Source: Massilia alkalitolerans DSM 17462 | Lineage (GTDB): Bacteria; Pseudomonadota; Gammaproteobacteria; Burkholderiales; Burkholderiaceae_D | Direction of reading: 5' to 3' | Length of the DNA: 64,000 nucleotides | Assembly (NCBI RefSeq): GCF_000427785.1 | Contig: NZ_ATYR01000021.1 | Coordinates: 1-64,000 of the forward strand | Part shown: in pieces, positions 36,209 through 44,376 of the stretch | Layout of the letters: each line of letters starts with the position of its first letter | How positions within the stretch are numbered: position 1 is the stretch's first letter | The notes under the pieces: model-generated | What the model was told of the DNA's origin: nothing | The model's input: the letters and a program-made list of their open reading frames with translations, nothing else | Database searches by the model: none | Program-made: the position numbers and the translations under genes

Positions 36209-37447
36209 ATGAGCGAGCAGAAGTACGGTTTCACGACCACCATCCTGCACAACGACCGCAGGAAGAGCATCGAGCAGGGCTCGCTGCACAAGCCGGTGCA
36301 CACTTCGGTGGCCTTCGGCTACAACGATGCGCGCCAGCTGGCCTCGGTCTTCCAGGGCAAGGAACCGGGTTTCCGCTACGGCCGCCAGGGCAACCCGACC
36401 GTCGCCGCGCTCGAAGACAAGATCAGCAAGATGGAAGACGGCGTCGGCAGCATCTGCTTCGCTACCGGCATGGGCGCCATCGGCGCGCTGTTCCAGGGCC
36501 TGCTGAGGGCGGGCGACCACATCGTCTCGTCGTCCTTCCTGTTCGGGAACACCAACAGCCTGTGGCAGACGGTAGCCGGCCAGGGCGTGGCGGTGGACTT
36601 CGTCGATGCGACTGACGTCGCCAATGTGGAAGCGGTGCTCCGGCCCGATACCCGCATGGTGTTCGTCGAGACCATCGCCAACCCGCGCACCCAGGTGGCG
36701 GACCTGGCGCGCATCGGCCAGCTGTGCCGCGAGCGCGGCATCCTGTACGTGGTCGACAACACCATGACCACGCCCTGGCTGTTCCGCCCGAAGGCGGTGG
36801 GGGCGGGCCTGGTGGTCAATTCGCTGACCAAGTCGATCGGCGGCCACGGCATCGCGCTGGGCGGGGCCCTGACCGACACCGGCCTGTTCGACTGGAGCGC
36901 CTACCCGCACATCGCGGCCAACTTCCGCAAGCAGCCGGCTGCCAACCAGGGCCTGGCTCAGCTGCGCGCCAAGGCCCTGCGCGACTTCGGCGCGGCCCTC
37001 GGGCCGGAAGCGGCGCACCACATCGCGGTGGGCGCCGAGACGCTGGCGCTGCGCATGGAACGCACCAGCGCGAATGCGCTGGCGCTGGCGCAGATGCTGG
37101 AGGCGGATGAGCGCGTGGCGGCCGTGCATTACCCGGGACTGGCTTCGCATCCGCAGAACGGCATCACGAAAGAGCTGTTCCGTGCCGGCGGCTCGCTGAT
37201 GAGCTTCGAGCTGCGCGAGGATATCGACTGCTTCGACTACCTGAACCGCCTGAAGCTCGGCATCCCGGCCAGCAACCTGGGCGACACCCGCACCCTGGTG
37301 ATTCCGGTGGCGCACACGATCTTCTTCGAGATGGGGGCGGAGCGGCGCGCCAGCATGGGCATCGCCGAGTCGCTGATCCGCGTCTCGGTGGGCATCGAGG
37401 ATACCGAGGACCTGCTGGCGGATTTCCGCCAGGCGCTCGACGCATAA
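36209..37447 (+). CDS. PLP-dependent sulfhydrylase / cystathionine gamma-synthase family enzyme
   Basis: 412 residues, four bases after purF. Cys/Met metabolism fold: aromatic FRYGRQGNPT block, SICFATGMGAI, PLP lysine in SLTKSIGGHG, and LGDTRTLVIPVAHT. The gene after purF is often metZ (O-succinylhomoserine sulfhydrylase), but the N-terminus here (MSEQKYGFTTTILHNDRRKS) differs from the Pseudomonas MetZ I recall, so the exact substrate is left open. It would act in methionine or cysteine synthesis. Confidence 0.85.
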   Translation: MSEQKYGFTTTILHNDRRKSIEQGSLHKPVHTSVAFGYNDARQLASVFQGKEPGFRYGRQGNPTVAALEDKISKMEDGVGSICFATGMGAIGALFQGLLRAGDHIVSSSFLFGNTNSLWQTVAGQGVAVDFVDATDVANVEAVLRPDTRMVFVETIANPRTQVADLARIGQLCRERGILYVVDNTMTTPWLFRPKAVGAGLVVNSLTKSIGGHGIALGGALTDTGLFDWSAYPHIAANFRKQPAANQGLAQLRAKALRDFGAALGPEAAHHIAVGAETLALRMERTSANALALAQMLEADERVAAVHYPGLASHPQNGITKELFRAGGSLMSFELREDIDCFDYLNRLKLGIPASNLGDTRTLVIPVAHTIFFEMGAERRASMGIAESLIRVSVGIEDTEDLLADFRQALDA

Positions 37448-37452
37448 GCATG

Positions 37453-37481
37453 ACGGCAACCTCTCGGTTGCCGTTTTTTTT
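37453..37481 (+). terminator. Intrinsic terminator of the purF transcript
   Basis: ACGGCAACC / GGTTGCCGT with a TCTC loop and an eight-T run. Confidence 0.93.
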
Positions 37482-37650
37482 CGTAGGGTGGGCGGCTCCG
37501 CCACATTGCTGGATCAGCCGCTCACGTGGACGCCGCCCACGCGTTCAAACAGCAGGTGAGCTGTGCCACTGCTCGACCGAGCGTTGAACGCGTGGGCGGC
37601 GGTCGCGTTGTCGATATGCCGGCCTTCGAGGTGGAGCTGCCCACCCTACG
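37482..37650. repeat. GTAGGGTGGGC dispersed repeat, copy C (full length)
   Basis: Bounded by a perfect 12-bp inverted repeat, CGTAGGGTGGGC (37482-37493) and GCCCACCCTACG (37639-37650). Inside, GCCCACGCGTTCAA and TTGAACGCGTGGGC form a second inverted pair around about 30 bases. 169 bases in all; longest of the three copies. It starts one base after a terminator T-run and is followed by another hairpin. Confidence 0.8.
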
Positions 37651-37670
37651 GAAAAAGTCTCCCACGCCTT

Positions 37671-37700
37671 CAAAACGGCGCCACTGGCGCCGTTTTGTTT
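37671..37700. terminator. Perfect hairpin, terminator-like
   Basis: CAAAACGGCGCC and GGCGCCGTTTTG pair perfectly around ACTG-centre bases, followed by TTT. It can act on the plus strand and lies before the Sel1-repeat gene. Confidence 0.65.
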
Positions 37701-37766
37701 CAGCGGTTGAGCCGGGCGCCGAATTGCCGCTATCATGGGATTTCTTTTCATCACACCGATCCGCCC

Positions 37767-38501
37767 ATGAAGACCAAGCTGTTCCTTGCATCCCTGCTGC
37801 TGTGCGGCGCCGCCTTTGCCGGCGAGCTGGAAGACGCCAACGCCCTGTTCGAGAAGAAGGACTACGCGGGCGCGATGAAGATCTACACCAAGCTGGCCAA
37901 TGCCGGCAATCCGGCCGCGCAGCAGGCGCTGGGCCAGATGTATTTCTATGGCGAAGCAGGGGAGGTCGACGAAGCCAGGGCGGTCGATCTGTTCAAGAAA
38001 TCCGCCGCCAAGGGCAACAAGGTCGCGATCGCCTCGCTCGAACTGATCGACCAGCGCGTCAAGCGCCGCAAGGACATCGATTACTGGATCAAGGGCTACG
38101 ACGGCGAAGACCTGAAGTCGGGCGAGTTCCGCTGCACCGCGCCGCGCATTCCGGCGATGTCGAAGGTCAATGCCGACATCGACCGCATCAGCGCGGCCGT
38201 GCAGGCGTGGCAGGAGTGCTACAACAAGTACGTCACCAACCTGAACGCGGCGCTGCCGCTGACCAAGCGCGTCCCGAGCGACATCCAGAAGCTGATGAAC
38301 AAGGAGGAGATGGAGAAATCAAACGCCCACCTGGCCCAGCTGCAGGAAAACCTGACCGAGGAAGCAAAGGTGAGTTCGAAGCTGGTGCTGGCGGACTACG
38401 CCGCATGGCGCTCGGCGACCGATGCCTTTGTGTCCCAGCACAACGCGATCGTGAAATCCGCCCCGAAGGATTCCCACTGGGCGGACAAGAAGATTCAATA
38501 A
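37767..38501 (+). CDS. Exported Sel1/TPR-repeat protein
   Basis: 244 residues. Signal peptide MKTKLFLASLLLCGAAFAG, then Sel1-type repeats (ANALFEKKDYAGAMKIYTKL, AAQQALGQMYFYGEAGEVD, ARAVDLFKKSAAKGNKVAIA), then an alpha-helical domain with two cysteines (FRCTAP, WQECYN) that may form a disulfide. Periplasmic. Function unknown; its stop overlaps a hairpin shared with the convergent lexA gene. Confidence 0.8.
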   Translation: MKTKLFLASLLLCGAAFAGELEDANALFEKKDYAGAMKIYTKLANAGNPAAQQALGQMYFYGEAGEVDEARAVDLFKKSAAKGNKVAIASLELIDQRVKRRKDIDYWIKGYDGEDLKSGEFRCTAPRIPAMSKVNADIDRISAAVQAWQECYNKYVTNLNAALPLTKRVPSDIQKLMNKEEMEKSNAHLAQLQENLTEEAKVSSKLVLADYAAWRSATDAFVSQHNAIVKSAPKDSHWADKKIQ

Positions 38502-38524
38502 GCCGCCGGGTGAGCCGGCGGCTT
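38500..38524. terminator. Bidirectional hairpin between the Sel1 gene and lexA
   Basis: AAGCCGCCGG / CCGGCGGCTT with a five-base loop, placed between convergent genes. T-runs are poor on both sides, so the efficiency is uncertain. Confidence 0.6.
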
Positions 38525-38537
38525 GGTGGGCGCAGGC

Positions 38538-39170
38538 TTAGTGCCAGCTGCGCATCAGGCCGACGGCGAGGCCTTCCAGCGCGAACTCGTCTTCCGGGTT
38601 CACCTGAATGACCTTGAAATCCGGATTCTCCGGCAGCAGCTCGACCAGGTTGCCGGTCTTGCGGTAGCGCTTGACCGTGACTTCTTCGCCGAGGCGGGCC
38701 ACCACGATCTGGCCGTTCTTGGCGCTGTCGATCTTCTTGACGGCCAGGAAGTCGCCGTCGCAGATGCCGGCATCGCGCATCGACCAGCCCTTGACCTTCA
38801 GCAGGAAGTCAGGGCGCGCCGAGAACATGGCGGCGTCCACGGAGTAGGTGGCTTCGACGTGTTCCTGGGCCAGGATCGGCGAACCGGCGGCCACGCGGCC
38901 GACCAGCGGCAACGACATCATGAGGGCGGCGGGCACCATCGGGACCTGTTCGACGGAGGCGCCGACCAGGCGGATGCCGCGCGAGGTGCCCGGCGAAATC
39001 TCGATGGCGCCCTTGCGCGCCAGGGCCTGCAGGTGTTCTTCGGCCGCATTGGCCGACTTGAAACCCAGCTCGGCCGCGATTTCGGCGCGGGTCGGCGGGA
39101 AACCGGTGTTCTCGATCGCTTCCTTGATCAGGTTAAGGATCTGTTCTTGCCTTGCAGTGAGCTTGAGCAT
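38538..39170 (-). CDS. lexA: SOS repressor LexA
   Basis: 210 residues. Winged HTH (about 25-65) with FKSANAAEEHLQALARKG, self-cleavage bond Ala95-Gly96 in GRVAAGSPI, catalytic Ser130 in KGWSMRDAGI and Lys167 in TVKRY. It represses SOS genes and is inactivated by RecA-stimulated autocleavage. A consensus SOS box lies 33 bases upstream, so it is autoregulated. Confidence 0.97.
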   Translation of the reverse strand: MLKLTARQEQILNLIKEAIENTGFPPTRAEIAAELGFKSANAAEEHLQALARKGAIEISPGTSRGIRLVGASVEQVPMVPAALMMSLPLVGRVAAGSPILAQEHVEATYSVDAAMFSARPDFLLKVKGWSMRDAGICDGDFLAVKKIDSAKNGQIVVARLGEEVTVKRYRKTGNLVELLPENPDFKVIQVNPEDEFALEGLAVGLMRSWH

Positions 39171-39201
39171 GGGTGTTTTACGGCATTAGTTGTAAGAGCA
39201 G

Positions 39202-39219
39202 ACTGTATTTTTGTACAGT
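39202..39219. promoter_or_regulatory. LexA-binding SOS box
   Basis: ACTGTATTTTTGTACAGT contains CTGT-N8-ACAG exactly, with flanking A/T symmetric, in the lexA promoter. Confidence 0.93.
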
Positions 39220-39363
39220 ATTCTGATATGCGCAAGGGCAAACACGGGAAAACTGTAAAAAATTTGTGCAGTGCGTCCGCATTCGTGGTGCCGATGCCCG
39301 CTTTTCGCCGCCATCTGCCGGGCCGGGCCATGCCATGGGTTCCCATTTACCGGTTTTTCAGGC

Positions 39364-39369
39364 TATAAT
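39364..39369 (+). promoter_or_regulatory. -10 box of the rpsF operon promoter
   Basis: Perfect TATAAT 75 bases before the rpsF ATG, leaving a leader of about 68 bases. No good -35 is found at 16-18 bases. Confidence 0.55.
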
Positions 39370-39443
39370 CGAAGGCTTTCCCTTCCCACACTCGTCTTGA
39401 CGCCGAGGTGGGCATTTGTTTAAACGTCCTCAAGGAGTGTTGC

Positions 39444-39830
39444 ATGCGTCATTATGAAATCGTTTTTATCGTCCACCCGGACCAGAGCGAACAAGTTCCG
39501 GCGATGATCGAGCGTTACAAGACCACGGTGACCAGCCGCGGCGGTAACATCCATCGCGTGGAAGACTGGGGCCGTCGCCAGATGGCATACCAGATCCAGA
39601 AGCTGCCGAAGGCTCACTACATCTGCATGAACATCGAGTGCGACAACGAGACCCTGGTCGAGCTGGAAACCGCATTCAAGTTCAACGATGCCGTCCTGCG
39701 TCACCTGACCGTCAAGATGAAGAAGGCCGAAACCGCACCGTCGCCGATGATGAAGTCGGTCCAGCGCGAAGACGCAGCCAAGAGCCACCGCGCTGAAGCA
39801 GCTGCTGCTGCCCCGGCCGCCGCTGCTTAA
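39444..39830 (+). CDS. rpsF: 30S ribosomal protein S6
   Basis: 128 residues, starting MRHYEIVFIVHPDQSEQVPA, with AAGGAG seven bases upstream. The C-terminal extension is Ala-rich, as in related species. First gene of rpsF-priB-rpsR-rplI. Confidence 0.97.
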   Translation: MRHYEIVFIVHPDQSEQVPAMIERYKTTVTSRGGNIHRVEDWGRRQMAYQIQKLPKAHYICMNIECDNETLVELETAFKFNDAVLRHLTVKMKKAETAPSPMMKSVQREDAAKSHRAEAAAAAPAAAA

Positions 39831-39866
39831 GCTGAACCAGGTTTTCTCGGGAATTCGTAGAACGCA

Positions 39867-40157
39867 GTGAATCAGTTCCAGCTCATCGCGACCATCGCGG
39901 AGCGAGACGTACTGCGTTTCACCCCGGCCGGCGTCCCCATCGTGGGCGCGATCCTGATGCACGATTCGCAGCAGGTCGAGGCCGGAGTGGCAAGGCAGGT
40001 CGCGTTTGAAATCCCTGCGCTCGGCGCGGGCGAGATTTCAGGCAGGCTGGAAAGCGCCGAACTCGGCGCCGCCTACCGCTTCGAAGGATTCCTCGCACGG
40101 AAAAACCGCAACAGCAAAGCCTTGGTGTTTCACATCATTGATTTCAGTGCCGCGTAA
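39867..40157 (+). CDS. priB: Primosomal replication protein N
   Basis: 96 residues, GTG start. OB-fold single-strand DNA-binding protein of the replication restart primosome; MNQFQLIATIAERDVLRFTP and the C-terminal NSKALVFHIIDF are typical. Position between rpsF and rpsR is diagnostic. Confidence 0.92.
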   Translation: MNQFQLIATIAERDVLRFTPAGVPIVGAILMHDSQQVEAGVARQVAFEIPALGAGEISGRLESAELGAAYRFEGFLARKNRNSKALVFHIIDFSAA

Positions 40158-40199
40158 CAGTACTCGGCCTATTTAGATTACAGATACAGGAGCCTCAAC

Positions 40200-40490
40200 A
40201 TGGCATTCGGTAAAAAGTTCGACAAAAACAAAGCTAAAGAAAAAATGAAGCGCAAACAGCAGAACCCGCTGTTCAAGCGCAAGAAGTTCTGCCGCTTCAC
40301 CGCCGCAGGCGTGGAACAGGTGGACTACAAGGACGTCGACACCCTGAAGGACTTCGTCCAGGAAAACGGCAAGATCATGCCGGCACGTCTGACCGGTACC
40401 AAGGCGCACTACCAGCGCCAGGTCGACACCGCCATCAAGCGCGCACGCTACCTCGCGCTGCTGCCGTACACCGACCTGCACAACGCTTAA
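40200..40490 (+). CDS. rpsR: 30S ribosomal protein S18
   Basis: 96 residues; KFCRFTAAGVEQVDYKDVD and the ALLPYTDLHN end are S18 signatures. AGGAG lies before the ATG. Partner of S6 on the platform of the small subunit. Confidence 0.97.
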   Translation: MAFGKKFDKNKAKEKMKRKQQNPLFKRKKFCRFTAAGVEQVDYKDVDTLKDFVQENGKIMPARLTGTKAHYQRQVDTAIKRARYLALLPYTDLHNA

Positions 40491-40526
40491 TCGCGGCACG
40501 TCAGCTAGATATCCTGGAGAAAAAAT

Positions 40527-40979
40527 ATGCAAGTTATTCTGCTCGAAAAAGTCGTCAACGTCGGTAACCTGGGCGACGTCGTCAAAGTCAAGGACGGTTA
40601 CGCACGTAACTTCCTGATCCCGCAAAAAATGGCACGCCGCGCTACCCAGGCCGCCGTGGCCGAGTTCGAAACCAAGCGCGCCGAACTGGAAAAAGCAGCA
40701 GCTGAAAAGCTGTCGGCTGCCCAGGCGCAAGGCGACAAGCTGAGCGGCATGACCGTCACCATCGCCCAGAAGGCGGGTGTGGACGGCCGTCTGTTCGGTT
40801 CGGTCACCAACTTCGACATCGCCGAAGCCCTGAGCAAGCAAGGCTTCCCGGTCGAGAAGTCGCAGGTTCGCATGCCGACCGGTCCGCTGAAGACCACCGG
40901 CGAATTCCCGGTCGCCGTCGCGCTGCACACCGACGTCGTCTCGGAAATCACCATCGCCGTCGTCGGCGAAGCTGCTTAA
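40527..40979 (+). CDS. rplI: 50S ribosomal protein L9
   Basis: 150 residues, MQVILLEKVVNVGNLGDVVK with the L9 N-domain, the long connecting helix (about 40-75) and the C-terminal domain. GGAGA before the ATG. Confidence 0.97.
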   Translation: MQVILLEKVVNVGNLGDVVKVKDGYARNFLIPQKMARRATQAAVAEFETKRAELEKAAAEKLSAAQAQGDKLSGMTVTIAQKAGVDGRLFGSVTNFDIAEALSKQGFPVEKSQVRMPTGPLKTTGEFPVAVALHTDVVSEITIAVVGEAA

Positions 40980-41010
40980 GCATAACGACAGGCAACTGTT
41001 GTTTTAATGA

Positions 41011-41037
41011 AAAAGCCGGGTTCGCCCGGCTTTTTTT
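41011..41037 (+). terminator. Intrinsic terminator after rplI
   Basis: AAAAGCCGGG / CCCGGCTTTT with a TTCG tetraloop and a seven-T run. Confidence 0.95.
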
Positions 41038-41084
41038 ATCCCCGGAAATCTCGCCAATTATGTCAGCCGTGTGACCGGAAACGG

Positions 41085-41090
41085 TATAAT
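41085..41090 (+). promoter_or_regulatory. -10 box of dnaB
   Basis: Perfect TATAAT with only seven bases to the ATG at 41098, so the transcript may begin at or next to the start codon. No clear -35 is present. Confidence 0.5.
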
Positions 41091-41097
41091 GCCCGCC

Positions 41098-42483
41098 ATG
41101 AATTCGCCATCCGATCCGCAAGTCGATTCCCTGCGCATCCCGCCGCATTCCATCGAAGCAGAACAGTCCGTCATCGGCGGCCTGCTGCGCGATAACGCCG
41201 CCTGGGACCGCATTGCCGACTTCATGCACGCAGAGGATTTCTACCGCTACGACCACCGCATCATCTTCGAACAGATGGTCCGCCTGATCAACGCCGGCAA
41301 GCCGGCGGACGTGATCACGGTCTACGAAGCCTGCAACATGCTGGGCAAGGCCGAGGAGGTGGGCGGCCTGCAGTACCTGAACGCGATGGCGCAGAACACG
41401 CCGTCGGCGGCCAACATCCGCCGCTACGCCGAGATCGTGCGCGACCGCGGCATCCTGCGCAACCTGATCACGGTCGCCGACGAAATCTCGGGCAACGCCT
41501 TCAACCCGCAAGGCAAGGAAGTCAAGCAGATGCTTGACGAGGCCGAATCGAAGATCTTCGCCATCGCCGAAACCGGCGCGCGCGGCCAGCAGGGCTGGAA
41601 CCCGATCCAGCCGCTGCTCACGCAGGTGGTCGAGCGCATCGACGAACTGTACTCGCGCGAGAACCAGGGCGAGATCACCGGCGTGCCGACCGGCTTCATC
41701 GACCTCGACCGCATGACCTCCGGCCTGCAGCCGGGCGACCTGGTCATCGTCGCCGGCCGTCCGTCGATGGGCAAGACCGCGTTCTCGGTCAACATCGGCG
41801 AGAACGTCGCGATCGAAGCCGGCCTGCCGGTCGCTGTTTTCTCGATGGAAATGGGCGGCGCCCAGCTGGCCATGCGTATGCTCGGCTCGGTGGGCCAGCT
41901 CGACCAGCACCGCCTGCGTACCGGCCGCCTGAACGACGAAGACTGGCCGCGCCTGACGCACGCCATTCAAAAGATGAACGACGCCCAGCTCTACATCGAC
42001 GAGACGCCGGCGCTGAACCCGATCGAAATGCGCGCACGGGCACGACGCCTGGCGCGCCAGTGCGGCAAACTGGGCCTGATCATCGTCGACTACCTGCAGC
42101 TGATGCAGGGCAGCCAGCCGGGCGACAACCGCGCGGCCGAGATCTCCGAGATCTCGCGAAGCCTGAAGGGCCTGGCGAAAGAGCTGCATTGCCCCGTCAT
42201 CGCACTGTCCCAGCTGAACCGTTCGCTGGAACAGCGACCCAATAAACGACCCGTCATGTCCGACCTGCGCGAATCGGGCGCTATCGAACAGGATGCGGAC
42301 GTTATCATCTTCCTGTATCGCGACGAGGTCTACAATCCCGACTCGCCCGATAAGGGAACCGCCGAGATCATCATCGGTAAGCAGCGTAATGGCCCGATCG
42401 GGGCGATTCGCCTTACCTGGATCGGCTCCTACACCAAGTTCGGCAACTACAGCGGCAACCTGGGCATCTATCAGGGCGATTAA
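41098..42483 (+). CDS. dnaB: Replicative DNA helicase DnaB
   Basis: 461 residues from the ATG at 41098 (MNSPSDPQVDSLRIPPHSIE). An N-terminal collar domain (about 15-150) is followed by a RecA-fold core: Walker A GRPSMGKTAF, VFSMEMGGAQ (motif H1a), Walker B LIIVDYLQLM, and the arginine-finger region RESGAIEQDADVI. Drives the replication fork as a hexamer. Upstream in-frame Mets at 41071 and 41089 overlap the promoter and are rejected. Confidence 0.96.
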   Translation: MNSPSDPQVDSLRIPPHSIEAEQSVIGGLLRDNAAWDRIADFMHAEDFYRYDHRIIFEQMVRLINAGKPADVITVYEACNMLGKAEEVGGLQYLNAMAQNTPSAANIRRYAEIVRDRGILRNLITVADEISGNAFNPQGKEVKQMLDEAESKIFAIAETGARGQQGWNPIQPLLTQVVERIDELYSRENQGEITGVPTGFIDLDRMTSGLQPGDLVIVAGRPSMGKTAFSVNIGENVAIEAGLPVAVFSMEMGGAQLAMRMLGSVGQLDQHRLRTGRLNDEDWPRLTHAIQKMNDAQLYIDETPALNPIEMRARARRLARQCGKLGLIIVDYLQLMQGSQPGDNRAAEISEISRSLKGLAKELHCPVIALSQLNRSLEQRPNKRPVMSDLRESGAIEQDADVIIFLYRDEVYNPDSPDKGTAEIIIGKQRNGPIGAIRLTWIGSYTKFGNYSGNLGIYQGD

Positions 42484-42512
42484 GAAGCAATAAGCCGCGA
42501 ATTACCACCTCG

Positions 42513-42534
42513 CCGCTGCCAGCCGTGGCAGCGG
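42513..42534. other. Hairpin after dnaB
   Basis: CCGCTGCCA / TGGCAGCGG with a GCCG loop in the dnaB-DUF47 gap. No T-run, so possibly a processing or weak termination site. Confidence 0.45.
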
Positions 42535-42570
42535 TCTCGAAGTCCCAAGAGATTCACAACGGAGAATAAT

Positions 42571-43197
42571 ATGTTCGGACGCCTGATGCCCCAGGAGGGC
42601 AAGTTTTTTGACCTGTTCAACCAGCACGCCGCCCTGTGCGTGAAGGGCGCGCAGGAAATGGTTGGCCTGATGACCAACTTCGACGATCTGGAAAACCGCA
42701 CCCACGCCGTCGAAAGTATCGAAAAACAAGCAGACAAGATCACCTACGAATGCGTCGACCTGCTGCACAAGACCTTCATCACCCCGCTCGACCGCGATGA
42801 CATCCACAAGCTGATCACCAGCATGGACGACATCCTCGACATGATGGAAGACGCGGCCCAGACGGTCTCGCTGTACGACCTGCATGCGGTGACCCCGGAA
42901 GCTGCGCGCCTGGCCGAACTGTGCCTGTCGGCCTGCAAGAAGGTGCAGGAAGCCGTTTCCCTGCTGCACGACATGGGCAACGCCCAGAAGATCGTCGCCA
43001 TCTGCGAAGAGATCGACCGCTTCGAATCGGACGCCGACCACGTGATGCGCGCCGCCATGTCCAAGCTGTTCCGCGACGAACCGGACGTGCGCAACCTGAT
43101 CAAGATGAAGGCGATCTACGAGATCCTCGAGACCGTCACCGACCGCTGCGAAGACGTGGCGAACATCGTCGAAGGCATCATCGTCGAGAACGCATAA
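42571..43197 (+). CDS. DUF47 (PhoU-like) regulator of the Pit transporter
   Basis: 208 residues, all-helical, with the PhoU-like metal-binding style repeats EKQADKITYECVDLLH and RFESDADHVMR. Genes of this family are nearly always directly before pit, as here (36 bases). It probably modulates low-affinity phosphate uptake. No PhoB box is seen upstream. Confidence 0.92.
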   Translation: MFGRLMPQEGKFFDLFNQHAALCVKGAQEMVGLMTNFDDLENRTHAVESIEKQADKITYECVDLLHKTFITPLDRDDIHKLITSMDDILDMMEDAAQTVSLYDLHAVTPEAARLAELCLSACKKVQEAVSLLHDMGNAQKIVAICEEIDRFESDADHVMRAAMSKLFRDEPDVRNLIKMKAIYEILETVTDRCEDVANIVEGIIVENA

Positions 43198-43233
43198 TCG
43201 GCCAACAGCGCACCGCGCACAACAAGAATAAAC

Positions 43234-44244
43234 ATGGAAACTATTAACATCAGCATTTACGTGCTGGGCTTCCTGGTGCTGCTGGCACTGGTGTTCGACT
43301 TCATGAACGGCTTCCACGACTCGGCGAACTCGATCGCCACCGTGGTGTCGACCGGCGTACTGAAACCCCAGCACGCGGTGGCGATGGCGGCCTTCTTCAA
43401 CTTCATCGCGATCTTCGTGGTCAACATGAAGGTGGCGCAGACCATCGGCAAGGGTACCATCGACCCGCACGTGGTCGACCACTACGTCATCTTCGGTGCG
43501 CTGGTCGGGGCGATCGCCTGGAACATCATCACCTGGTACTACGGCATCCCGTCCTCGTCCTCGCACGCGCTGATCGGCGGCCTGGTGGGCGCGGCGGTGG
43601 CCAAGGCAGGCACCGGCTCGCTGATCTCCGGCGGCCTGATCAAGACCGTGGCCTTCATCGTGGTCGCGCCCCTGCTGGGCTTCGCGCTCGGGTCGATCAT
43701 CATGCTGATCGTGTCCTGGACCTTCGTGAAGTCGACACCGCGCAAGGTCGACACCTGGTTCCGCCGCCTGCAGCTGGCCTCGGCCGCGGCCTACTCGCTG
43801 GGCCACGGCGGCAACGACGCGCAGAAGACCATGGGCATCATCTGGATGCTGCTGATCGCGGCGGGCTACGTCAGCGTCAACGACACCCATCCGCCGGCCT
43901 GGGTCATCATCTCCTGCTATGCGGCGATCGCCTTCGGCACGCTGTTCGGCGGCTGGCGCATCGTCAAGACCATGGGCCAGAAGATCACCAAGCTCAAGCC
44001 GGTCGGCGGCTTCTGCGCGGAAACCGGCGGCGCGATGACCCTCCTGATGTCGAGCTACTTCGGCATCCCGGTCTCGACCACCCACACCATCACCGGCGCG
44101 ATCGTCGGCGTGGGCGCCTCGCAGAAAATGTCGGCGGTGCGCTGGGGCGTGGCGGGCAACATCGTCTGGGCCTGGATCTTCACCATCCCGGCCTCGGCCT
44201 TCATGGCCGCGATCGCCTGGTGGATCGGCACCCACATCATGTAA
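43234..44244 (+). CDS. Inorganic phosphate transporter, PiT family
   Basis: 336 residues with about ten membrane segments. Family motifs GFHDSANSIATVVSTGVL near the N-terminus and SLGHGGNDAQKTMG plus GIPVSTTHTITGAIVG in the C-terminal half. Takes up phosphate as a metal complex or with cations. Encoded with DUF47. Confidence 0.95.
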   Translation: METINISIYVLGFLVLLALVFDFMNGFHDSANSIATVVSTGVLKPQHAVAMAAFFNFIAIFVVNMKVAQTIGKGTIDPHVVDHYVIFGALVGAIAWNIITWYYGIPSSSSHALIGGLVGAAVAKAGTGSLISGGLIKTVAFIVVAPLLGFALGSIIMLIVSWTFVKSTPRKVDTWFRRLQLASAAAYSLGHGGNDAQKTMGIIWMLLIAAGYVSVNDTHPPAWVIISCYAAIAFGTLFGGWRIVKTMGQKITKLKPVGGFCAETGGAMTLLMSSYFGIPVSTTHTITGAIVGVGASQKMSAVRWGVAGNIVWAWIFTIPASAFMAAIAWWIGTHIM

Positions 44245-44263
44245 CAGCAGTATTTGTTGTACG

Positions 44264-44291
44264 AAAACCCGGCTTTTGCCGGGTTTTTTTT
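44264..44291 (+). terminator. Intrinsic terminator after the phosphate transporter gene
   Basis: AAAACCCGGC / GCCGGGTTTT with a TTTT loop and further Ts. Confidence 0.94.
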
Positions 44292-44376
44292 GGTCGCTGC
44301 ACGCGTCGCCGCACGTGGCGAGGCGTGCGCTGCGCACGGGTTATACTGGGTTGCGCTCCACTGCCGCGCAGGAACC

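Noticed and set aside
44254..44376. Upstream extension of the GGDEF-EAL gene
   Set aside because: It runs through the terminator of the phosphate transporter gene and has no ribosome site; the ATG at 44377 does.
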